The notes: generated by a model from the letters alone, not told the origin. 64,000 nt of DNA from Mytilus galloprovincialis (GCF_965363235.1 NC_134843.1:88011795-88075794); one strand, 5' to 3'; shown: positions 22,101 to 34,509, counted from the stretch's first letter. Made by a program: numbers and translations.

Positions 22101-25100
22101 TCCTAACACATTCTATTGTAAAAGTAACACTATCTGGATTATCTGCCCTTACATTTGAGTTGCCTCCCCTTATTTGACAAAGTTGGAAAAAAATGAATCA
22201 AACAAAAAAAATCTTATTTTTGTAAAATACAATCATAAATATGATCAAACATGGCATTTTCTATATTATATTGAAAATTCTTATACATGAATTACCTACT
22301 ACTATAAAAATTTGCACATTTCATCAAAGATCTAGACCTTGTTTTCTAGTATTTCAAAATCCAAGATGGAGGAAGACACCCTATCTACCTTAAAGTGTCA
22401 CATATTGATCTTACAAATAAATATACAAGCTCAATACACAAAACAGTCAGTTAAAACAAATTTCAATACCCAGAATTAATAGACTTGCAGAAACACTGTA
22501 AAACAAACAAAAATCTCTTGGTGAATACTTGGCCATGGCTTCAATGATAGACTGATGTCTTTGCAATATATCAAGCTCTTAATCATCTCGCCAGGGCGCT
22601 CAGACTTTAAAAATGATAATTTAGCTATCTCAATTGGATAAATCCGATAATCCACCTGTATCAATGTAATAATTTATATTTAAATAAATTATTAAAAAAA
22701 CATTTTGTCATTGTATGTCAAGTATTGACAAAATGTCTTCAACATGATTGCTAAGAAGAGTGAAAAATATTGCTATTGTAACTAAAAATGAATGTTCCGG
22801 CAGAAATGTTGATTATAACTTAAACATATAGCTGTATGCTATTTTTAGGAATAAGTAAAAAGTTAGCTGTTCCCACATTATGCGTTCCTAAAGACACATG
22901 TTTTACTGTGATAGATATAGAAGAATGGTTAACAAAGACATCTATGATGATCTGGATATTAGATGTGGTTTTCCTCAACACTTTTTGTTTGGATGAGGTA
23001 AAATAGAAATTGTAAAGTGCATATGTTGTCCTTGTAAATTTTTAGTGAGGATTTGGGAGCTAATTAGTCATTATATCAAATGTATTTCAAACTGTCTCTT
23101 CAATGTTGAATCTATGTACATGTACTCGAGAAAAAAAACATTGCAGTTTTGTTGTACAATAAAACTTTTTAAGTGTTTAAACAATCATAAAATAATGGAA
23201 ATTCAGTGAAATAATAAATTTACACAAATTTTCTCCAGGAACTCCGGCATTCCTCTACCAATAAAAACTGACCATCTAGAAAAAGCTTAAATGTGGTGCT
23301 TAAAAGCAGTGTTAAAACACCAAAAAACAAATCCGATCAAATAAATGATTTGTTAACTTGTATATTCTTATAGATTTTATTATTTTTTAGACTTATTGCA
23401 TATTTTATTAAATTTCAGTTAATATTATGACATAAACCAGTTTGTATTTCTATATTTTAAATGCATGTTTTTCTGTGGATTTTTGTTATCTGATGAAAAA
23501 AAAAGGTCACAAATGAGGGATTCAACTTAATTTTACTCTTAGTTTTTGTAACTTAGTGAATGGGAGGTAACTCAATATATTCATTTCTTTCAACAATAAA
23601 AAAATTAAGTCTTCGAACAACAAAATTGTCGCAAGTAATAATTATAGAACACTTCCATGTTTTTGCATCATTTTTCTTGTATATATTTGAGCCATGTTGA
23701 ATTGTTCAAGCAATACTCTGTGTATTTAAAAAATTCAAGAATTATATCAAATATCCCATATAGTGCAATTTGAAAGAAATTTTTTATTGACAAAGCTTAA
23801 TTTTGGTGACATATACTAATACATTATCATTGCCTTTAAAATTTTCTTTCATTTGAATATAAAATTATCCTTATTAGGCCAACCTTAAAAATATGTTTGT
23901 TTGCAGTTTTCCGACTGTACCTTCAGACTGAAGGGTCGGTAGGTAGGAAAAATATTTTATTTTATCAGCCAAAATACAGTTTAAACAAGCAGTTACACTA
24001 AATAAAGGCAACAGTAGTATACCGCTGTTCAAAACTCATAAATCCATGGACAAAAAACAAAATCGGGGTAACAAACTAAAACCGAGGGAAACGCATTAAA
24101 TATAAGAGGAGAACAACGACATAACACCGAAACGTAACACACACAGAAACGGACCAAACATCAGACAAAACACCACGAGAATAACAAATATAACATGAAA
24201 ACCAAATACATGAATTTGGGATAGACAAGTACCGTGCCACGTCTTATCTCAATTTCTCAAAAATAAGAGAAAACACAAACGACTCAACGTTAAAATGCAA
24301 CACACACAGAAACGAACAATAATATAACAATGGCCATCTTCCTGACTTGGTACAGGACACTTTTAAAGGGGAATAAAAGTGGTGGGTTGAACCTGGTTTT
24401 GTGGCATGCCAAACCTCGCACTTTAATGGCAAAGTTAAATATAACATTGAAATGACAACATAATATTACAGGACTACAATACAAATTAATAGAACATATT
24501 AGACAAAGAAAAACATGATTAATAGATAACAAAAAGCATCAGGTTTAAAATTCAATACGCCAAAAACGCGCCTTGTCCACACAAGACTTACAAGTGACGC
24601 CCAGATATAAAAGATCGAAAGTGAAAAAAGTACAAAGTTGTACAACACTGAAGATCAAAAGTTGAAAAGGTTTCGCCAAATACGGCATTGTTTTTATGCC
24701 CGGGATAAGAACATTCTTATTATATAGAACAATTCATGCTATTGCAAACAGTAAATTTTATCAAATGAATATGAAAGAGATATACATAAAGAAACTGAAG
24801 TATTAACTAATTACAGAAAACTAAACCCGAATACATAACGCCCAGATATAAAAGATCGAAAGTGAAAAAGGTACAAAGTTGTACAGCACTGAAGATAAAA
24901 AGTTGAAAAGGTTTTGCCAAATACGGCATTGTTTTTATGCCCGGGATAAGAACATCCTTATTATATAGAACAATTCATGCTATTGCAAACAGTAAATTTT
25001 AACAAATGAATATGAAAGAGATATACATAATGAAACTGAAGTATTAACTAATTACAGAAAACTAAACCCGAATACATAATGCTATTAAAGTTTAACACAG

Positions 25101-28100
25101 AATAGACACACCCGAATCAGTCCAGGCGTCAACGTAATTAAAAAAATGTGACGTCACATACTAAACCAAGTTTCTTGTGAAAAAAAAACATTTTAAAACA
25201 ACAAACACTGGACATGTTGAAAACCAACATCAAATGAACAGGCATTTTCAGATAAAAAACTTTTTAACCAAAACTGAAACTTTAACATAGTGTCATTATC
25301 CAATTTATGACATAAAATATGGTATAATTATTAAATACTGGAACACTTATAAACAAGGAATGTCATTATGACTAGAACTGTTTTAAAGAAATATATTCAG
25401 ACATGTATGCTTCTTGACTAGAATGTTTTCATGAGTAAAGCATTTTCATTAAAGATTTATCATTTATAAGACAATGTATTAAAGAGTGTATTTTTAATAA
25501 AAAAAAATAACCATTGAATCTTCCTCAATTGAAAAAAAGGCAACTTGAAAAAAAAGTATTAAGACATTCGACTGTTTTCATATTTCTAATAATATTTGAT
25601 TATATGTGATAAGGTTATATTTTTGCCAGGCTTTAATGAAAACCAAAGAAATCTAAAGTTTGGGGTGAAATCCATAGCACCCGATTAAAAGTAAATGGTC
25701 TGTACTGAAATGTTTTTAATGCATAAAAAAAATTGGCGGCATAGCTCCTAAGGACATGTTTTAATTGAATTCACACAGGCCACACAGTTTGGGTATATTT
25801 AATATTGTAAGAAAGAGAATAATTGCAATGAGTGGGGCAGCCCCCCTTATCCTAAAGGTGCATACTCATTGCAATCGAAGATAGATTTAATATAGAGAGA
25901 GTATATTTATTTTTCAAGCTAACCATTCATTTTCTCTACATCTTTGTGTAGTTAGGGTTGCTTCTTATTGGTTTGGCATGATCTATATCCATTAACATTT
26001 CAAATGAGCCCTTCCTGCGTACAGGCCTGTTTACAGATATCCATGAAGATTTAAGTCACGGAGGAGTGGTTTCATCTTTGTCGTCTTCACAACGATTTGT
26101 AAAAAATATGCCATACTTCAAGCTGCTGTCGAATTATTTAACCACTGAAATTGGTTCCATAAAGTCAGGCTCCACAGATTCTGTACCCGATTTGTTTGAG
26201 ACAGAATGGTTATCGTGTCAGTTATGAATATCCGCTGCATCATCGTCAATGATATCATCACACATCATTACATGTGCCTGAATCTGTATAAACAGTTTAC
26301 TAATAAACTTTTTTGTTTGTTATCTGTCTTAAAATTGACACGAGACGACAGCGTAAAGTACTCCTCCGTGACTTCATGCATACCTGTAAACAATTTCCAT
26401 GTGCTTTATCATTAAATGGTCACATGAACGCTTGACGGGAAGCTAAGAAAAACCGAACTTGAAATGCGTAATTGACCCAGACTTTAAATCATTTCCGGAA
26501 AGGACCCAAAGTTCCGGATCGCGTCAATAGAAGTATTAAAAAAAAATTCTTCAAATTTAAAGCAATAAAATTTTCACAGTCGGGAGGATTTTCAAGGGTC
26601 GGTCGGTAAACTGCAAACAAACAATATTTTAATTTAAGCCTTACATATATTCATACTCAGTTACAAACAAACTGGTTATAATAAAAGAGCATATCAATCT
26701 GGAATTTGTCCTTTGGCATTAACACATTGATTCTAAAATAGAGTTTATTCCCCTTTTGTGTCAATCAAGAACTGAAAAATCTATAATTAAGAGCACAGTC
26801 ATTGCACCAACAGTTATTCACACAGTAAATTTATTTTGTTTATTTCTATTCAGAAACACACAATTGTTTTGGGGAACACTTGTACTTAGTGTCACTTTAG
26901 TCAGATGTTCCTAAATAACCCTATTTTTGCAAGAAATCAAGAATATCTTCTTTATGAAGTTATTTTAATGAAGTCAAAGTCATTTTGTGTCTACAAGGCT
27001 TGCCTGCATTCACATTTATAGAATGCATTGCAAGTACATGTACTGTAGTGTTTAAATTATAAACTTTTTTCATGCTTTATAAAATTTTGCAGGAACATGC
27101 GAGGAAAGATGTTCTCCATTCATCTGTACATGTACCTGTGATAACAAAATCAAAGACTTTACCAATATCAACAATACTAGACAGAAATGCATTGGTTTAT
27201 CTTAATAATTATAACTTACCTAAACATTTGACATCTGAATGGAGACTTTTGTTTTGTAATTCTTTGAATGGTGACAGTTTTTCACAACTTGTTGGTCATA
27301 TTGTTAACAAGGGACCTTCTATTATAATTGTTAAAGACAAAGACGGGTATATATTTGGTGGATATTCTAGTCAAGGCTGGGAGTTAGGACCAAAGTTTTA
27401 TGGTGAGCGGAAACCAATCTTTACTTTTCCACAAAAATATTATGACTCTGATTTAAAATTTGTGGGTTAACAATGTGAGGTTTTTATCAGAATTTATCAG
27501 ATGTGGAAGTTAGCTTGAATGTTTGAAAAGATAAATATAATGGTCTTATTTAAGTAAATAACATAAACAAATATTGAATGAAGACAACAACAACCATTGA
27601 AATACAGGCTTCTGACTTTAGATTTAGATTTTATTTCTAGGTTTAGCTACAGTCTGTATACAAACTAGTTCTTCATTAAACATTACCATTTATGGTTCAT
27701 CTTTATAGCTCACCTGGCCCGAAGGGCCAAGTGAGCTTTCCTCATCACTTTACGTCCGTCGTCGTCGTCCGTTGTCGGTAACTTTTACAAAAATCTCCTC
27801 TGAAACTACTTGGCCAAATTAAACCAAACTTGGCCACAATCATCATTGGGATATGAAGTTTAAACTAGAGGCTCTAAAAAAGAGCCTGTGTCGCCCACCT
27901 TGGTCTATGTGCATATTAAACAAAGGACACAGATGGATTCATGACAAAATTGTGTTTTGGTGATGTTGATGTGTTTGTAGATATCACTTTATTGAACACT
28001 CTTGCTGTTAACAATATGTCAACTAAAATGCACTTTGCCCAGTAGTTAATGTACAATTATCTATATCTATAATGAACTTTGCCCATTAGTAACAGAGAAA

Positions 28101-31100
28101 AACATTTTGTAAAAATTTACCAAAATTTACAAAATTTATGAAAATTATTAGATATTGACTATAAAGAATAATAACTCCTTAAGGGGTCAATTGACCATTT
28201 TGCTCATCATAACTTCTTTGTAGGTCTTAATTTGCTTTACATTATTGCTGTTTACAGTTTATCTCTATCCATAATAATATTCAAGCTAATAACCAAAACG
28301 GAAAAATTTCCTTAAAATTACCAATTCAGGGGCAGCAACCCAACAACCGGTTGCTCTAAATGCTTTGATTTCAGAGTTATAAAACCAAAATCTACATTTT
28401 ACCCCTATGTTCTATTTTTAGCCATGGTGGCAATCTTGGTTGGCTGGCCGGGTCACCGGACACATTTTTAAAAATAGATACCTCAATGATGATTGTGGCT
28501 AAGTTTGGTTAAATTTGGCCCAGTAGTTTCAGAGGAGAAGATTTTTGTGAAAGTTAACAGACGACGACGAGGAAGGACAAAGGACGCCAAGTGATGAGAA
28601 AAGCTCACTTGACCCTTTGGGCCAGGTGAGCTAAAAATGTGTCCGGTGACCCAGCCAACCAACCAAGATGGCCACCATGGCTAAAAATAGAACATGGGGT
28701 AAAATGTAGATTTTGGCTTATATCTCTGAAACCAAAAGCATTTAGAGCAAATCTGACATGGGTTAAAATTGTTTATCAAGTCAACATCTATCTGCCCTGA
28801 AATTTTCAGAAGACTCAGACAATCTGTTGTTGGGCTGCTGTCCCCCAATTGGTAATTTTTAAAGAAATTTTGCCATTTTTGGTTATTATCTTGAATATTA
28901 TTATAGATAGAGATAAACTGTAAACATCAATAATGTTCAGCAAAGAAAGATCTACAAATAAGTCAACATGACCAAAATGGTCAGTTGACCTCTTTAGGAG
29001 TTATTGCCCTTTATAGTCAATTTTTAACCATTTTTCGTAAATCTTAGTAATCTTTTAGAAAAATCTTCTCCTCTGAAACTACTGGGCCAAATTAAACCAA
29101 ACTTGGCCATAATCATCATTGGGGTATCTAGTTTAAAAAATGTGTCCGGTAACTTGGCCAACAAACCAAGATGGCAGCCATGGCTAAAAATAGATTATAG
29201 GGGTAAAATGCAGTTTTTGGCTTATAACTCAAAAACCAAACCATTTAGAGCAAATCTGACAGGAAGTCAAATTGTTGATCAGGTCAAGAGCTTTCTGCCC
29301 TGGAATTTTCAGATTAATCAGATAACCGGTTGTTAGGTTCCTGCCCCTGAATTGGTAATTTTAAGGAAATTTTGCTGTTTTTTGTTATTATCTTGAATAT
29401 TATTATAGATAGAGATAAACTGTAAACAGCAATAATGTACAGCAAAGTAAGACCTAAAAATAAGTCAAACATGACCAAAATGGTCAATTGACCCCCTAAG
29501 GAGTTATTGCCCTTCATAGTCAATTTTTAACAATTTTCATAAAATTTCCACAGAAAGTACTGTTATAGATAGAGATAATTGTAAGCAGCAAGAATGTTTA
29601 GTAAAGTAAGATCTACAAACACATCACCATCACCAAAACACAATTTTTTCATGAATCCATCTGTGTCCTGTGTTTAATATTCACATAGACCAAGGTGAGC
29701 GACACAGGCTCTTAAGAGCCTCTAGTTGGTTATTATCTTGAATATTATTATAGATAAAGATAAACTGTAAACAGCAATAATGTTCAGCAAAGTAAGATCT
29801 ACAAACAAGTCAAATGACCAAAATGGTCAGTTGATCCCTTCAGGAGTTATTGCCCTTTATAGTCAATTTTACCAATTTTTCGTAAATTTTTGTAATCTTT
29901 TACAAAATCTTCTCCTCTGAAACTACTAAGACAAAATGTAACCAAATTTGTCCAAAATCATCATAAGAGTATCTAGTTTAAAAATGTGTCCGATGACCCT
30001 GCCTGTGAACCAAGATGGCAGACATGGCTAAAAATAGTACATATGGTAAAATGCAGTTTTTGGTTTATATCTGAAACTGAAGCATTTAGAGCACATCTGA
30101 CAGGTGGCAAAAATGTTCCTTAGATTTAGATATATCTGCCCTGAAATATTCAGACCAATCTGACAACCAGTTGTTGGGTTGCTGCCCCTGAGTTAGTAAT
30201 TTTATGGAAATTTTGCTGTTTTTTGCTATTGTCTTAGATATTATTATAGTATCTAATGATATCTAATCCTATAAATTATGATTTTAACCTTATTTTATAT
30301 CAGTAAATACAGGTGAGCGACACAGGCTTTTTAGAGCCTCTAGATTACAAAATACATGTGAAAATTGGTATACCCCGAATAATAATGAATCCTGAGTATT
30401 TCAAGATCTTTATTTATTATCTGATTACAGGATCTGCAGACTGTTTCCTATTTACAATAACTCCACAGTATGGTGTATACACAACTACAGGTTACAATGA
30501 CAACTTTATGTATTTAAATCAAGGCCAAGAAACTTTACCCAATGGTTTGGTAGGTAGCTAATATTAGAACTTAAGAAGACGGCAAAAATGATTTTCACAA
30601 ATATGATTTAGATAAAGACATATTTTTAGCTCACCTGGCCCGAAGGGCCAAGTGAGCTTTTCCCATCACTTTGCGTCTGGCGTCCGTCGTCCGTCGTCGT
30701 CGTCCCTCGTCGTTAACTTTTACAAAAATCTTCTCCTCTGAAACTACTGGGCCAAATTTAAACCAAACTTGGCCACAATCATCATTGGGGTATCTAGTTT
30801 AAAAAATGTGTGGCGTGACCCGGCCAACCAACCAAGATGGCCACCATGGCTAAAAATAGAACATAGGGGTAAAATGCAGTTTTTGGCTTATAACTCAAAA
30901 ATCAAAGCATTTAAAGCAAATTTGACGTGGGGGTAAAATTGTTTATCAGGTCAAGATCAATCTGCCCTGCAATTTTCAGATGAATCGGACAACCTGTTGT
31001 TGGGTTGCTGCCCCTGAATTGGTAATTTTAAGGAAATTTTGCTGTTTTTGGTTATTATCTTGAATATTATTATAGATAGAGATAAACTGTAAACAGCAAT

Positions 31101-34100
31101 AATGTTCAGCAAAGTAAGATTTACAAATAAGTCAACATGACCGAAATTGTCAGTTGACCCCTTTAGGAGTTATTGCCCTTTATAGTCAATTTTGAACCAT
31201 TTTTCGTAAATCTTAGTAATCTTTTACAAAAATCTTCTTCTCTGAAACTACTGGGCCAAATTAAACCAAACTTGGCCACAATCACAATTGGGGTATCTAG
31301 TTTAAAAAATGTGTGGCCAACCAACCAAGATGGCCGCCACAGCTAAAAATAGAACATAGGGGTAAAATTCAGTTTTTGGCTTATAACTCAAAAACCAAAG
31401 CATTTAGAGCAAATCTGACACGTAGTAAAATTGATTATCAGGTCAAGATCTATCAACCCTGAAATTTACAGATGAATTGGACAACCTGTTGTTGGGTTGC
31501 TGCCCCTGAATTGATAATTTTAAGGAAATTTTGCTGTTTTTGGTTATTTATCTTGAATATTATTATAGATAAAGATAAACTGTAAACAGCAATAATGTTC
31601 AGCAAAGTAAGATTTACAAATAAGTCAACATGACTGAAATGGTCAGTTGACCCCTTTAGGAGTTATTGCCCTTTATAGTCAATTTTTAACCATTTTTCAT
31701 AAATCTTAGTAATCTATTACAAAAATCTTCTCCTCTGAAACCACTGGGCCAAATTAAACCAAACTTGGCCACAATCATCATTGGGGTATCTAGTTTAAAA
31801 AATGTGTGGCGTGACCTGGTCAACCAACCAAGATGGCCGCCACGGCTAAAAATAGAACATAGGGGGTAAAATTCAGTTTTTGGCTTATAACTCAAAAACC
31901 AAAGCATTTAGAGCAAATCTGACATGCAGTAAAATTGATTATCAGGTCAAGATCTATCTGCCCTGAAATTTTCAGATGAATCGGACGACCTGTTGTTGGG
32001 TTGCTGCCCCTGAATTGGTAATTTTAAGGAAATTTTGCTGTTTTTGGTTATTATCTTGAATATTATTATAGATAGAGATAAACTGTAAACAGCAATAATG
32101 TTCAGCAAAGTAAGATTTACAAATAAGTCAACATGACTGAAATGGTCAGTTGACCCCTTTAGGAGTTATTGCCCTTTATAGTCAATTTTGAGCCATTTTT
32201 CGTAAATCTTAGTTATCTTTTACAAAAATCTTCTCCTCTGAAACTACTGGGCCAAGTTCATTATAGATAGAGATAATTGTAAGCAGCAAGAATGTTCAGT
32301 AAAGTAAGATTTACAAACACATCACCATCACCAAAACACAATTTTGTCATGAATCCATCTGCGTCCTTTGTTTAATATTCACATAGACCAAGGTGAGCCA
32401 CACAGGCTCTTTAGAGCCTCTAGTTTTTTGTCCGAACACCTTTATGAATTCATAAGGTCCTCCCCAAAAATAAATCATTATTTGAGTTTGCTATTGGCTT
32501 TTAGAATCCACTGTGCACACTTTTCTCAATAACTATTGAGAATAAATGCTATTATGGAAAGATAGAGGTATCAGGTTTGTTACTTTTCCTTAATTTCCCA
32601 TGTTACATAATCTAAATGATATAGGTTGCACTTTGTAAATACAGCTGTTTCCTCATAGATAATTAATTTTGTGCACAAACTGGTTCCAATTTATAATCTC
32701 TATGTTTCATCTCATAGAGACATAACTTGGGAATGTTACCAATAAATATACATATACATATTGGTCATATTGAAATCTGTGGTAATCTTAAAGTCAAGGT
32801 AGGGGTAGTTAAGAAATTTAGTGTTAGTTTAAACTCTGGGGCATATAACTGTTGAAAATATGCCTCACAGCCCTATGTTTTGACCTTTAAAAAAATGGTA
32901 GTGCATATGAACTTTCCATTTTAAGATATATTTTTTTTCAAAACTTCATTGTAAAAGTGATACAGTTTTGGCCGTTAAAGGAGATCCTTTTGGAAAATTG
33001 CATTGTTGATATTTACAGAAATACAACCTATAGATAAGGTGACCAATATCTTCTTCATCACGACTGGTACTGTGGATACTTTAATATTTGTTGGACGTGT
33101 TGGATATCAATTTTTGAGGATTTCAAGGGAACAACGAATTTAAATATTCAATAAATTACTAATTTTCTTAAAGAATGTATGCAGACTTTGACAAAACCAT
33201 GAAATTGAATATCCACGAATATGAAAGTTTTCCCTCAATCCAACGAAATTGGTACCTACGAAAATAAATAAATCCACAGTAATGAATTTTAATTTTTGCC
33301 TCCTTTTAAAAATTGAATTTACACATACTGTAACCAGTGAATGCAATGTAGTCCTAATCATGTGAATACCAGAAAGTTGTGAATTTTATAAGTTTAGACA
33401 CCATGAAATTAAATTATCATTTTCTATCATGAAAAGTCTCTTATTGATAATTCTGTGAAGTAAATTTCCATATTTTTTGCAGGGTATGGGAGGTCAGTTT
33501 AACTATTTTGGGTTTTGGATTGACCACAGTTTTAATCATGGTCATAGCAAAGCTGGGCCTAGATGTACAACATATGGAAGCCCACAGCTGTCAAAATCTG
33601 CTGACTTTACTGTAGAAATGGTAGAAGTATGGGCAGTTGGTCCAGAACCAAAGTCTGAGGACAGTGATGATGAAGATAAGGAAAAGGTATTAATAATTGA
33701 CTGTAACTAAGTTTAGAAATTGATGTGGCCTTTATTTTTCATTACTGGTGTTTTATATTGTTCCAATGTTATGGTTGGTCTCTCCTGATAATTATAACCA
33801 AAATGAAGGTTATGCTGTTTGACCCTTGTCTTTTTATCCAATAAAAATACTGTTGTATTATCTCAGGAACTACAAATCTCAACCTGATAAGTGGCAAAAA
33901 ATACTGAAGGGAAATTCCTGAAATTTGGTTTCAGGCTTTTGTGTGAGCATGCTGTGTTATGCCTTTTCCCTATTAATAGCACAATAACTTCATTTCATTA
34001 TGGCCATGAATGACATTTTTAACACAGTACATGTAATAATAAATCAAAAATTTCAGAAATTTGATATCAAGCATCACATCTTCATGCTATAATGTGTGAT

Positions 34101-34331
34101 GATACATTTTACGTCATTGCTTCTCTTATTTGGCCCTGTATAAAATATTTGTGATATACACCTCCTATATTTTAGAAACAAAAAAGTGTTTTACAAGACA
34201 CAGAATCTAAAGCTATGTTAGAAATCCTAGGAAAACACCAGCACAGCGAAGGATACAAGGAAAGAGAAGAAGAAAAAGATATGTCAGAAGAAATGAAAAA
34301 GAAAATGAACGCTATACCCAAGATGTTGTGA
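19027..34331 (+). CDS. MEAK7: MEAK7 / TLDC1, TLD-domain mTOR-associated protein (complete, eight exons)
   Basis: In mammals MEAK7 (TLDC1) sits on lysosomes and supports an mTOR/S6K2 signalling branch. Eight exons join in phase: 19027-19119, 20395-20616, 21348-21486, 22849-22997, 27093-27402, 30431-30549, 33483-33686 and 34176-34331, giving 463 residues plus stop (human 456). The N-terminus MGGGES offers Gly2 for N-myristoylation, as in the mammalian protein. Residues about 32-200 form the helical N-terminal region. The TLD domain spans about 226-397: EWRLLFCNSLNGDSFSQL, FGGYSSQGWE, TTTGYNDNFMYLNQGQ, GMGGQFNYFGFWID and VEVWAVG. The tail ends with LGKHQHSEGY, like vertebrate ISGHSRHSEG. Introns 5 and 6 carry large hairpin-ended repeat arrays, and the 3' UTR has two polyadenylation signals. 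Very confident of the family. Confidence 0.95.
19120..20394. other. MEAK7 intron 1
   Basis: No repeat boundary or further exon recognised. Confidence 0.4.
20395..20616 (+). CDS. MEAK7: MEAK7 exon 2
   Basis: 74 codons, acceptor CTTTTCAG, donor GTAGGT. Encodes KPLRFIPATLSNRIFEHLKH and FSHWTFELFLERTARGTVTD in the helical N-terminal region. Confidence 0.88.
20824..21140 (-). repeat. Dispersed repeat GGGGCATTATGTTTTCTGGT family
   Basis: Contains GGGCATTATGTTTTCTGGTC, a CCGTTCGTTTGTC microsatellite, TTGGTCAAGGTAGTTTTTGA and CACGGTCCACTGAACATAGA. The reverse-orientation relative is at 42108-42580. In MEAK7 intron 2. Confidence 0.75.
21348..21486 (+). CDS. MEAK7: MEAK7 exon 3
   Basis: 139 bp, acceptor CTTTCAG. 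Encodes TVYEFVLGFQKIIKDLPQWK and ERFVLSLFFELYTK; one base of a glycine codon is carried across donor GTGAAA. Confidence 0.87.
21779..22389. mobile_element. TTAA-target transposon, 611 bp
   Basis: Ends GGTAGATGGGGTGTCT and AGACACCCTATCTACC (one mismatch in 16) between TTAA copies at 21775-21778 and 22390-22393. No coding sequence. Interior motifs GAGAAGATAGCTT and TGTTTTCTTGCTA-like recur at 57.8-58.0 kb. In MEAK7 intron 3. Confidence 0.82.
22849..22997 (+). CDS. MEAK7: MEAK7 exon 4
   Basis: 149 bp, acceptor TTTTTAG, donor GTAAAA. Encodes ISKKLAVPTLCV, then IDIEEWLTKTSMMIWILDVV, matching vertebrate VIEDWVFRVPHVAIFLSVV. Finishes the glycine codon begun in exon 3 and ends in phase 0. Confidence 0.88.
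24597..25079. repeat. Tandem pair, 241-bp unit
   Basis: ACGCCCAGATATAAAAGATC starts at 24597 and 24838; the units are about 97% alike and end ACCCGAATACATAA. Confidence 0.88.
26020..26396. mobile_element. MITE-like inverted repeat
   Basis: Left TACAGGCCTGTTTACAG with TCACGGAGGAGT, right ACTCCTCCGTGACTTCATGC with TACCTGTAAAC. About 375 bp, no coding role recognised. Confidence 0.5.
27093..27402 (+). CDS. MEAK7: MEAK7 exon 5 (TLD domain start)
   Basis: 310 bp, acceptor TTTTGCAG, donor GTGAGC. Encodes EWRLLFCNSLNGDSFSQLVG and DGYIFGGYSSQGWELGPKFY, the first half of the TLD domain. Frame stays open past the donor, but the spliced product matches the family. Confidence 0.94.
27707..28632. mobile_element. 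Hairpin-ended element, type B
   Basis: Both ends are hairpins: AGCTCACCTGGCCC with GGGCCAAGTGAGCT (27707-27737) and the inverse (28602-28632). Contains CTCTGAAACTACTTGGCCAA and GTCGTCGTCC. Also holds the start of a type A element. In MEAK7 intron 5. Confidence 0.7.
27866..29724. mobile_element. Hairpin-ended element, type A, overlapping type B
   Basis: Left end AGGCTCTAAAAAAGAGCCTG at 27869, right end AGGCTCTTAAGAGCCT at 29706-29721, each able to fold back. Adjacent arms CCACCTTGGTCTATGTG and CATAGACCAAGGTGAGC are inverted. The interior is shared with type B, so the two overlap rather than nest cleanly. Confidence 0.65.
29725..30343. mobile_element. Truncated type A element before MEAK7 exon 6
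   Basis: Interior sequence (AACTGTAAACAGCAATAATG, CTCCTCTGAAACTACTAAGA) ending in the right-hand hairpin GGCTTTTTAGAGCC at 30325-30338. Confidence 0.65.
30431..30549 (+). CDS. MEAK7: MEAK7 exon 6 (TLD domain)
   Basis: 119 bp, acceptor GATTACAG, donor GTAGGT. Encodes SADCFLFTITPQYGVYTTTG and YNDNFMYLNQGQETLPNGL. It lies about 88 bp after one repeat end (30343) and about 78 bp before the next (30628). Confidence 0.94.
30628..32423. mobile_element. Hybrid hairpin-ended array, about 500-bp tandem units
   Basis: Left end is the type B hairpin (30628-30658), right end the type A hairpin (AGGCTCTTTAGAGCCT, 32404-32419). Between them CTCTGAAACTACTGGGCC or a variant recurs near 30736, 31240, 31733 and 32236, a period of about 500 bp. 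Each unit carries AACCAAGATGGCC and GTCAGTTGACCCCTTTAGGA. In MEAK7 intron 6. Confidence 0.75.
33068..33281. mobile_element. MITE, TACTGTGGATTCATT family (diverged)
   Basis: Ends TACTGTGGATACTTTAATAT and TAAATAAATCCACAGTA; interior GGTACCTACGAAAATAA. In MEAK7 intron 6. Confidence 0.72.
33483..33686 (+). CDS. MEAK7: MEAK7 exon 7 (end of TLD domain)
   Basis: 68 codons, acceptor TTTTGCAG, donor GTATTA. Encodes GMGGQFNYFGFWIDHSFNHG, GPRCTTYGSPQLS and VEVWAVG, then an acidic stretch (SEDSDDEDKEK). Confidence 0.94.
34176..34331 (+). CDS. MEAK7: MEAK7 exon 8 (stop)
   Basis: 156 bp including TGA at 34329-34331, acceptor TATTTTAG. Encodes SKAMLEILGKHQHSEGYKER and a charged tail ending NAIPKML. Confidence 0.9.
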   Translation, partial: KQKSVLQDTESKAMLEILGKHQHSEGYKEREEEKDMSEEMKKKMNAIPKML

Positions 34332-34386
34332 TATTTAAGTTCTATAAATAGATTATCTGAATATAAAGTTAGGCTAGTACTTTCCA

Positions 34387-34477
34387 AATAAAGCCAGTGC
34401 GTTTGCACTTTGAGTATGAAGTAGTTCTATTAGTAGATTATTTTAAGATAAAATTAGGCTAGTACTTTCCAAATAAA
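34387..34477 (+). terminator. MEAK7 polyadenylation signals, duplicated
   Basis: AATAAA occurs at 34387-34392 and 34472-34477, 56 and 141 bases after the stop codon. Both sit in copies of an 85-bp-spaced duplication sharing GGCTAGTACTTTCCAAATAA. Either could end the transcript. Confidence 0.55.
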
Positions 34478-34509
34478 GCCAGGGAATTGGCACTTTGAGA
34501 ATGGATTAA

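Larger units (their letters stand above)
23876..26640. mobile_element. Composite repeat region with inverted ends in MEAK7 intron 4
   Basis: TGTTTGTTTGCAGTTTTCCG near 23896 is inverted as CGGTAAACTGCAAACAAACA near 26610, suggesting one element of about 2.7 kb. It contains an abundant dispersed repeat (AACAGTAGTATACCGCTGTT from 24008), a 241-bp tandem pair and a smaller inverted-repeat insert at 26020-26395. No intact gene. Class not determined. Confidence 0.5.
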
